Source of the DNA: Saccoglossus kowalevskii
Lineage: Eukaryota > Hemichordata > Enteropneusta > Harrimaniidae
Assembly: GCF_000003605.2 (NCBI RefSeq)
Contig: NW_003137822.1
Coordinates: 1,051,762 to 1,066,126, forward strand
Direction of reading: 5' to 3'
DNA: 14,365 bases
This document shows, one piece after another, positions 8,145 to 14,365 of the stretch. The notes beneath the pieces were generated by a model that was not told the DNA's origin, made no database searches, and saw only the letters and a program-made list of their open reading frames with translations. Both the position numbers and the translations under genes were made by a program. The number at the start of each line of letters is the position of its first letter. The stretch's first letter is position 1.

Positions 8145-8992
8145 TTTGTCATGCTATATGGTGACTTGCTACTGAGAATGACTGATGAAGTTTACGTCAC
8201 ATTACCTTCCAAAAATGAGCTAACAATAGGAGTGAACTGCATCCCTGGTGGTCAATATCACCATATCAGCCAGGAAGTGACAGATTCTATGCCACCTCAA
8301 CAGCCTAAGATAGTTCTACTTTGTGCTGGAATCAATAATATCGGTGTTCCCTTTGATAGAAGCCAAAAGGATTATCTTAAGCGAGTGGCTAAAGAGAAGT
8401 TCCCGATATGTAATTTTTTATCTTAATTTTGATACTATAATTTGAAAAAAAACATATATAATACAAATACAAGTTTAACATTTTCATAATCTTAAGTCGC
8501 AGGATTGTCTATAATATATCCTTATCATGAAAGATTTTACTTCTGAGTCATTATTTTTAATAATATGTGTGAAAATCAATGTAATTTATAACTAAACAAG
8601 GATATGTTTTTAACTTATACAGATAGCAGTAGTAAGTATTGCCCCAGCCTTGATTACTTAGGAAGTTATGTAGAAGAATTCAATTTAAGGTGTAAGGACT
8701 CACTTATTGTGTATCTTTTATCGGCGTATCAAGTCAATTTCCATCAAGTGTAGGTCATCTGTGGAGCCATGATGGATTACACCTGAGTAAGTATGGCCTG
8801 CAACAGCTTGTACGTTTTCTAGAAGCTGCTGCATTTAGGATGGAACAGACATCTGTAGGGACACTGTCTTTAACAGATTCTGTATCACGTTTGATAGAGG
8901 CTAGACATTGTGCTAGTAGTTCAAGAAATACTAGTACTGATACCGGTGTTGGTAAAGCTGTTTTCCCTCCTGGTTCGTTCATTCTATGCTGA
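8145..8992 (+). pseudogene. SGNH (GDSL-like) hydrolase, nucleophile lost, broken, two exons
   Basis: SGNH hydrolases are esterases/lipases with a Ser-Asp-His triad. The first exon (8145 to about 8412) reads VMLYGDLLLRM, where block I should be GDS; the serine position is TTG (8166-8168), one transition from TCG. Then VNCIPGGQYHHISQEVTDSM supplies the block II Gly, and KIVLLCAGINNIGVPFD the block III Gly-x-Asn. After an AT-rich intron of roughly 200 bases with a CAG-type acceptor near 8622, IAVVSIAPAL and, with shifts, DYLGSYVEEFNLRCKD and YQVNFHQV follow. Finally HLWSHDGLHLSKYGLQQLV carries the block V Asp (8771-8773) and His (8780-8782), and the frame runs to TGA at 8990-8992. The order and spacing of blocks are those of a complete single-domain enzyme. 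No signal peptide is seen. Shifts and the missing serine make this copy inactive. The following repeat-rich frame is probably its C-terminal tail. Confidence 0.75.
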
Positions 8993-9014
8993 CATTGTGA
9001 CTGTTAGCTGATAG

Positions 9015-9400
9015 ATGGTGAAACATTCTGTCTATTTCACTCTACTTCATACAAGCGGTGGAAGGTCAGTTAGACCCTCCAACACTCATCCCTTCCCTCC
9101 GCCTAATCCGAGTGCTAGAAGTTCAGTTAGACCTTCAAACACATGTTCCTCCCCTTCACCTTGTCTGAGTGCTAGAAGGTCAGTTGAACACTCCAACACT
9201 CCTCCCTCCCCTCCGCCTAGTCTGTGTGCTAGTAGGTCAGTTAGACCTTCCAACAATCGTTCCTCCTCTTAACCTTGTCCAAGTGCTAGAAGGTCAGTTG
9301 GACCCCCCAACACTTGTCCCTCCCCTCCGCCTTGTCTGAGTGCAAGGTCATTTAGACCCTCCAACACTTCCTCTGCTCTCCAATGTCTAAGTACAGGAAC
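9015..9400 (+). pseudogene. Pro/Ser-rich tail encoded by 57-bp repeats, broken
   Basis: An open frame from ATG 9015 to TAA 9270-9272 reads MVKHSVYFTLLHTSGGR and then 19-residue repeats of the type SVRPSNTHPFPPPNPSARS. The fourth repeat ends in a stop made by one substitution (TCA in the second copy, TAA here), after which the same repeat frame continues to about 9400. The composition (Pro, Ser, Arg, Asn, Thr) is that of a disordered linker. It follows the SGNH block by a short gap with a frame change, so it may be the hydrolase C-terminus or a linker to the transposase. The period being a multiple of three, and the one short copy losing exactly three bases, argue that it was translated while it expanded. 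Confidence 0.55.
9066..9400 (+). repeat. 57-bp tandem repeat (minisatellite), about six copies
   Basis: Copies start with TCAG(T) at 9066, 9123, 9180, 9237 and 9294, spaced exactly 57 bases, then a diverged copy at 9348 after a 54-base unit. Each has the layout TCAGTTAGACCYTCCAACAC, a C/T-rich middle, and GAGTGCTAGAAGG. Divergence between copies is moderate, so the array is old. Confidence 0.9.
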
Positions 9401-9859
9401 CTCTCCTCCTGTGTCTTTCAAGATATAGGAAATAAGTTCTCAGCTGCAATCAAACCACCCATGTGCAGATCTTTGTACAAATTTCATGATTTAAAGCACA
9501 AATGCAAAAACAGTACTAGTAGAGTTAAAAAGATAATTGACATTCAATCGAATCAAAACAATCACGTTTTGTAAACAACTTCCTACAGATACTGATTATC
9601 CGGATATATCAGACAACACTTTTGACTAGAGTAGCTAAAACTGCTGCATGGCCTACAAACAAAAAAACAGTAAAATATTTACAGTAAACCGAGGAAATAT
9701 CCAACAACTTCTATCATCCATAATCCATACAGTGGATAACACAGAAACAAGATTAATCTTAACAATAAATAGACCAAGCTTTTGAATGAGAAAAACAGTC
9801 CAGATCAAAATGAAACGCTAAACTACCAGAAAAGTTTCGACGTCAATCATGGTTAAGTA
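9383..9859 (+). pseudogene. Probable N-terminal region of the transposon protein, heavily decayed
   Basis: Directly after the repeats the plus strand reads FQDIGNKFSAAIKPPMCR and LYKFHDLKHKCKNSTSRVKK in frame 2 to a stop at 9572-9574. Then, in another frame, QLPTDTDYPDISDNTFD follows to about 9629, and further short pieces such as TVNRGNIQQLLSSIIHTVDN (about 9681-9740) and KFRRQSWLSNEKLYHVCETK (about 9829-9888). Lys and Asn are frequent. I recognise no domain. The pieces run collinearly into the transposase block, so this is most simply its N-terminal part, but a separate small gene cannot be excluded. Confidence 0.4.
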
Positions 9860-11748
9860 ATGAAAAGTTATATCATGTCTGTGAAACAAAATATGATAAA
9901 AAATGAATGGTATAATTACGATTTGCAATTAAATTCTGGTTTTAAATCTGGAAAAGGGATAACATTTGTGTGTGGTTTAGACAAATGTTACAATAGTAAT
10001 ACAGTATTTAAGATTAATGGAACAAAAATGCCAACTAGTGAAATAAAAGTAAATATTAGGAAAACAATACAAGATAAATCTTCAAAACTAAATTCAATAA
10101 ACTCAATGAATTCAACCAGGGATTTAGTTTCATATCCAAATAATGACCAGTCTGAATTATGTCATGTCTATCACATGAACCAGCCAATAAATTACTAATT
10201 AGAGAATTTATATCTCCTAATACAATGAAACACGTGTCTGGCTGTGACATGCCTTCGGGATTTGTAGAGAATGATATACCAAAATCATCCTCTTTCATTT
10301 TCCCCCAAAATACATCAAACTGGGAGACAATTTCCAAAAGGTGAATGGCAGTAAACAACTGAAAAAGGTATTGCACAGTCATGTCTATACAGTGCTATAA
10401 TGTTTAATTATCATAAGGTCACAACAACAAAGTCCCTAAATCAAAAGGACTGCTTTTTCCAAACACGAGGTCGTTGTCAGCCAAAATACTGTTCTGTGAC
10501 AGTGACAATAAAAATGACAAAAATATACAAATGTGAAATATATTATGAAGGAAAAATGAAGCATGATCCAACAGAATATATAGCTCGACCCATTCGTGGC
10601 GAGAGAAGACGCGAGTTAGAAAACAAATTTGCAGCTGGTACAAAGCCATTCAAACACTACATAACAGAAATGTAAAATTTAGATGGAAAACAGATACTTT
10701 CAGGCAACAGAAATAAAACTGGTAAAACGCAGTGTATTTAAGAAAATTTCAAGTGAAGCCAGAACCAGTAAAAGACTACATAATGGTGAAAGGGCATCTA
10801 ACCTACAAAATTGTAGTTAATGGGTTTATACAACATTTTAGTGTCTCACCACTTGTTGTTTGTTTCATTGAAGCAGGTGTCAGTTTTTGGCATGATTAGA
10901 GTAAAAAGCTTAAAGACTGTGGCTTTTTTGGAATGCTACTGGTGGATGTCTTAAATCAACATTATCGTCTGGGCGTTTTTTTTTCTTTTACGAACAGTTG
11001 CAAATCCGGTTGGTCAAAGGCCAGATCTCCCGCATTCCTTCATGAGCACTGAAGCTCACAGCTTACCATACATATCATTCTTGATGCAGTGTTTTTGTCA
11101 TGCAGAAAAAACAATATTTGGATTTCATGAAATATCACAACCATTACAAATTAACAGTGATGAAAGCTAGGGTTTTCTTTTGGCAACTTTAGAAGTTTTT
11201 AATTAGGAAACATTAGAACCTTTTTTACAAAGAGCCTGGTGTATAGTCAATGGCCAATCAAGAAAGGATGACTTACAAAAAACAATTTCTCATGCAAGTG
11301 CAAGTCATTTCATGAAAAAGGTTAAATGTTCACACAAAACATTAATGAAAAATCAGCAAAGAAAACTAGAGTATTGCTTTAGTTTTCTTTTAAATTCTCC
11401 AAACTTAGATGATTTTGATAAAACTGTGTATAAAATAATGGTGCTTTTGCACAGTAAATACCAATCACCGTCGTTAGAACAGGCATGCAAACACTTGGAG
11501 TCAAAAGTTAGGAACATTGATAATTTAGGTGGCGTCACCATTAAATTTTGCATTGAACAACCAGATAATCTTTCAAAAGAAGATGTAACAACTGTTTTAG
11601 TCCAACAAACTGAAAAGGATTTTCTTACAACATTCAATTCAAATTTCAAACAACATGTCAATGAGATGAGAAGACAAATGCATATTATTCACCCAAATTA
11701 GCAGATTTTAAGTGATACTTACCAACATGTTCCTTTTGATCTGGGTTA
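9860..11748 (+). pseudogene. DDE-type transposase, probably MULE-like, broken
   Basis: Transposases of this type cut and join DNA at element ends. The block opens with NSGFKSGKGITFVCGLDKC and a Lys/Ser-rich part to 10198. It continues in shifting frames through a helical segment (KLLIREFISPNT, NTSNWETISKR) and a zinc-binding or DNA-binding looking region TRGRCQPKYCSVTVTIKM with IARPIRGERRRELENKF (10455-10675). Next come VVNGFIQHFSVSPLVVCFIE and the strand WNATGG (10929-10946), where related proteins have WDATG; the first catalytic Asp would then be Asn (codon 10932-10934). Then HAEKTIFGF and QINSDES (11150-11167), whose Asp is a candidate second catalytic residue, then LLATLEVFN, FLQRAWCIVNG and a long helical tail (11312-11699). 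At least three frameshifts and four stops are present. The superfamily is a judgement from motif layout; the third acidic residue was not identified. It continues without a gap into the next module. Confidence 0.65.
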
Positions 11749-12055
11749 TTGTTGGGAGATCTCACACGTCATGAAAAGAGAAATGAATTATCTAATAAAA
11801 TCTATAATTTCATTGACAGAAGAAATGCAAGGACAATAGGTCATAGTGAACGCAGAATGGGGATTTTAAAGAATATTCAACTTGGCGGTAAAACACTCAG
11901 ATTGGATGAATTAAAAAAAGTACAATTTCAACAGATATTATCAGCAATGCAAAAAAATGTTCAGGTCCAAACGATTTACATCAATTCAACAGAGTGGCAT
12001 AATACACCAGATTTAATAAAAGATGTCATATTCAACACTAGATCCAAATGATTCA
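11749..12055 (+). pseudogene. Linker between transposase and USP domain
   Basis: An open frame begins after a frameshift at about 11749 and reads LGDLTRHEKRNELSNKIYNF, IDRRNARTIGHSERRMGILK, then LRLDELKKVQFQQILSAMQK and STEWHNTPDLIKDVIFNTRS. It is rich in charged helical sequence and well preserved (100 codons without a stop). No known domain is recognised. It ends where the frame changes again to that of the USP domain at about 12040. The lack of any intergenic gap suggests one polyprotein from transposase to protease. Confidence 0.55.
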
Positions 12056-12836
12056 ATTCAAACGATAGCGGCCAATAGTAATGTTGTTGTTGGATTAGAA
12101 AACTTTTCAAACAATCGTTGGTTCAATGTTGTTGTTAAAAAATCAGTAAAAAAATCCTCGATTAAAAGTCAATCAACACAAAATGAACGACTTTCATTTG
12201 ACAACTTGCATCAGGTACTAAACAAGATGATAATTAACAACTTCTAAAAAACAAAAACCGATATGGCCAATAAACTTAGGTCTAGCAGTCAAATAGCGAG
12301 ATTACAATCAAGGAAGCAACATGGTGCACATGAATTTTATATTAACTTCATTGATAAATATCTCGAGAAGTTAAGGGGCATACAGAAAGAAATAATAATA
12401 ACACACGAAAAAACTTGCAACACATGCGGGCATAAAGAACAAATGAAATGTTAAGTTACATACAACTAAACATTCCAACTAACCAAAAACAAAATAGTTT
12501 TACACTGCAAGAATTCTAACATCGTTTAGTTGAAAGAGAGGGAGGGAATGCACGTACAATGTGAGAGTTTGCAATGTAAAAATGAAAATCGAATAATCAC
12601 GTCACGAGCCTATTAAATCAACATCTAATATTCTTGTCATATTATTGACTAGGTACAAAACGGTTATCTAAAATCAAAAATGACAAAGTTGATCTTTTTG
12701 CTTTGATGGAATACCATAACAGTGACAATGACTACATATATATTAAGGTCAACTGTATCTCATGCTGGTATTACAGCCAGTTGTGGACACTATGTCTCAA
12801 CATTGTATTTGGAAGATAATCATCCAATCAAATTGC
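12056..12836 (+). pseudogene. Ubiquitin-specific protease (USP/UCH, C19) domain with Cys-to-Arg change, broken
   Basis: USP enzymes remove ubiquitin using a Cys-His catalytic pair. The Cys box reads VVGLENFSNNRWFNVVVKK: apart from Ser before the first Asn of SNN, Arg (CGT, 12116-12118) at the catalytic Cys and Lys for the final Gln, it fits the C19 signature G-L-x-N-...-N-x-C-W-F-N. After one in-frame stop at 12245-12247 the same frame gives LRSSSQIARLQSRKQHGAHE (usual QQDAHEF) followed by FYINFIDKYLEK, and then TCNTCGH, the zinc-ribbon-like start after the blocking strand. The His box, again in the same frame, reads SHAGITASCGHYVSTLYLED with the catalytic His at 12788-12790. Cys box to His box is about 224 codons, short for a USP, so the finger region is reduced. 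Stops lie between 12454 and 12730. It sits between the transposase linker and a second USP-like segment. Confidence 0.75.
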
Positions 12837-12903
12837 ACAAAACATAATTTTTAAAAAACATTTTTTTAAAAAATTTCACTCATACCACACTGGCAAAACA
12901 CTT

Positions 12904-13560
12904 TATTATCAGCAATGCAAAATTGTTCGGTGGTTAAAAATATAGCATCAGAAATAAGCCAACAAACACACAAAGATGATAAAATTATAATTCATGGAGA
13001 CTTTGATACTATTATGCCGGAAAAAGTTTCAATGAATCTAGGTGAACCACGTACAGATGTATCTACATAAAAGTTTATAAAGTAAAAAAAAAATATTAAA
13101 CTATTACAACATTTTAATTGTCTGCACTGTCAAACTGTGTCAACAAGTGGTATTAAAGAAATTACATCCCTGCCTGTCAGCAATTTCACAAAAGAATCTG
13201 TTAAAAATGCAATAAATGAAATAAGATTCAAGCCTGTAAATCAAAAATGTAACACATGTACAAATCCAGATAAATTTTGAAGTTTTAAGCCTAGTGCAGA
13301 ACCTTACATTTTTCAAGTAGGACAAACAATAATACTTTACAACAACAACTAACAGCAAATCTAGATTTTTCCACTGTTGTTGATGAATTTTCAACTTTTA
13401 TACGTGAAAAGACTGTATTGTCAATGAACCATTGTTGTTTGTAAATCTGTTAGTTCTGAAAACGTACAGTACAAGACTTATATTAAAAATGCTGGGAAGT
13501 GGGAGCTCACATCCGTGTCCAGCCGACAGAATAAGTCATTTTATACATTTAGTGAACTTC
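12904..13560 (+). pseudogene. Second USP-like segment (fingers and possible C-terminus), broken
   Basis: A frame from 12908 reads LLSAMQNCSVVKNIASEISQ and IIIHGDFDTIMPEK to a stop near 13070. From 13116 another frame reads NCLHCQTVSTSGIKEITSLP, VSNFTKESVKNAINEI and VNQKCNTCTNPDKF, which is CxxC, a strand ending LPV, a helix, then CxxC, the arrangement of the zinc ribbon in USP finger regions. After one stop, EPYIFQVGQTIILYNNN occupies the place of the LKRF-type strand. Later (about 13459-13509) SSENVQYKTYIKNAGKWELT resembles the end of a USP core, GHYxxYxKxxGKW, with Gln at the His position. No Cys box precedes it, though LLSAMQ also occurs before the first USP domain (11939-11953), hinting at a duplication. 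It may alternatively be the displaced fingers of the first domain. Confidence in a USP relation is moderate, in duplication low. Confidence 0.4.
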
Positions 13561-13663
13561 ACACTGGCCCGCTGTAAGGCAGAGGAATGCATAGCATTTT
13601 ATGACAGAATAACTCAGAGTAAATATACATTGTTCGATATTAAATTTAAAGGTAAATCTGATA
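13561..13663 (+). other. Short linker, unassigned coding-like sequence
   Basis: Frame 1 continues here with LARCKAEECIAFYDRITQSK and YTLFDIKFKGKSDND. It is coding-like but unrecognised, and joins the USP-like segment to the Ulp1 domain. Confidence 0.3.
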
Positions 13664-14300
13664 ATGATACGAATAGTTATGGTAAAAATAAAATTGCATC
13701 AATTATATCAATTGGAAAGAAAAAAATATGAGAAAATGGTGGAGGATATGCGACATATTGATGACATTTTAGTGGTACGGATAAATATGGAAAAACATTG
13801 TATCTCTGATCTAATAAATGGACATTGGCTAGAAGCCATTAGTAAACATAATACAATGTTAGTTTAAGATGCTTGTTGGGCTCTCCAAAAACTGTCAAGT
13901 TCATTAAATGCTGGGCTACCAATGCCCCATAGGCAAACTAATTGGTTTATATATAAATATATCCTTCAAATTTGGATTATACTTATTTTCAAAATTACAC
14001 TACAGGAAATTTATGTAATTGATCCTTATTGCCCACTTGAAGGTGAACAGCTACTTAAATACATACAATTTATACATCTATTAAGATATGGAATCAAAAA
14101 TCAACACATTTGACTGTACAAATCTTGTCGCAATATAAATTATTCCTGAAGTAGAATGACAAAGAAGTGTGGGTTGTTAATTTGTGCATATTGCTTGATG
14201 AACCATTGTTAGTAGATACAAGCTTAGAGATGCTAAACAGCATGAGAGTTACCTTGGCATATGAACACACAGAATTACTAGTTATAAAGCAAATTACAAT
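13664..14300 (+). pseudogene. Ulp1/C48-type (SUMO protease-like) domain, broken
   Basis: C48 proteases cleave SUMO or related modifiers with a His-Asp-Cys triad. The N-terminal part reads MVEDMRHIDDILVVRINMEK then CISDLINGHWLEAISKHNTM, matching the WLxDxxI substrate-binding helix. After a stop at 13865-13867 the same frame continues. QIWIILIFKITLQEIYVIDP has the catalytic Asp at 14021-14023; exactly 17 residues before it, next to Trp (13973-13975), the usual His is replaced by Ile (ATT, 13970-13972). Then MTKKCGLLICAYCLMN supplies the nucleophile Cys at 14168-14170 with the following Gly, preceded in the neighbouring frame by Asn-Asp as in QxDxxxCG. A frameshift then gives EPLLVDTSLEMLNSMRVTLA, the closing helices. 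The length of about 160 residues from WL to the end fits the family. It follows the USP modules on the same strand. One stop before the active site, others between 14111 and 14160, and the lost His indicate a dead copy. Confidence 0.65.
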
Positions 14301-14365
14301 AGAGTGTGCGCGTCATTCGGTGTTTTATGCGCTTTATCGCGCGTTCGAGGCGTGCACGCTTAGTG
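14301..14365 (+). other. CpG-rich right edge, possible transposon terminus
   Basis: The last 65 bases hold about ten CpG dinucleotides (for example GCGCGTCATTCGG and TATCGCGCGTTCGAGGCG) in otherwise CpG-poor, AT-rich sequence. The Ulp1 frame happens to stay open to the edge but the composition changes abruptly. A terminal inverted repeat is possible; no matching inverted copy was found by eye elsewhere in the window. Confidence 0.3.

Noticed and set aside
8755-8982. Minus-strand open frame of 75 codons
   Set aside because: Antisense shadow of the SGNH C-terminal part containing SHDGLHLSKYG.
9066-9400. CRISPR array
   Set aside because: Repeats are contiguous with no unique spacers, diverged, and coding; the setting is eukaryotic.
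10056-10649. Minus-strand open frames of 108 and 76 codons
   Set aside because: Antisense of the transposase region; plus-strand pieces show the conserved-looking protein.
11353-11661. Minus-strand open frame of 102 codons
   Set aside because: Antisense of the 129-codon plus-strand transposase block.
13140-13394. Minus-strand open frame of 84 codons
   Set aside because: Antisense of the CxxC-containing USP-like segment on the plus strand.

Overview
The window reads as AT-rich DNA from an invertebrate animal genome. The reasons are GT-AG type exon/intron signals, non-LTR retrotransposon remains with a polyadenylation signal and an (ATT)n tail, a tRNA-like SINE head, and several metazoan-type transposon protein families. 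A cnidarian, mollusc or similar host is only a guess. I see no bacterial-style operon and no intact host gene. Almost everything is decayed mobile DNA, and most coding blocks carry stops and frameshifts.

Layout. 1-757 (minus): endonuclease domain of a LINE, running off the left edge. 1011-1641 (minus): broken gene of a conserved animal protein family with no named function that I can give. 1822-3051 (plus): C-terminal end of a LINE reverse transcriptase protein, its 3' UTR and (ATT)n tail. 3052-3735: no gene, but distinctly more GC- and CpG-rich than its surroundings. 3736-5085 (plus): RecQ-type helicase fragment in at least two exons, with a tRNA-derived SINE in the intron and a MITE-like fragment at its broken end. 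5200-6480: scattered exon-like pieces that I cannot name. 7249-7872 (plus): exons of a hAT-transposase-derived (ZNF862-like) C-terminal domain.

The right half, 8145-14300, is a run of plus-strand modules. It starts with an SGNH (GDSL-like) hydrolase whose nucleophile serine codon reads Leu. Next is a Pro/Ser-rich tail encoded by a 57-bp coding minisatellite. Then comes a long DDE-type (probably MULE-like) transposase, a ubiquitin-specific protease (USP) domain with Arg in place of the catalytic Cys, a second USP-like segment, and a Ulp1/C48 (SUMO protease-like) domain that keeps Asp and Cys but has Ile where the His is expected.

The most interesting reading is that 9383-14300 is one large transposon polyprotein or gene set joining a transposase to two kinds of ubiquitin/SUMO deconjugating enzyme. 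The SGNH hydrolase, and less certainly the helicase and hAT exons, may belong to the same composite element. The copy here is dead (multiple stops and frameshifts), so function must be judged from intact relatives. Terminal inverted repeats and target duplications could not be established from the window. All family names rest on motif reading by eye; no database search was run.
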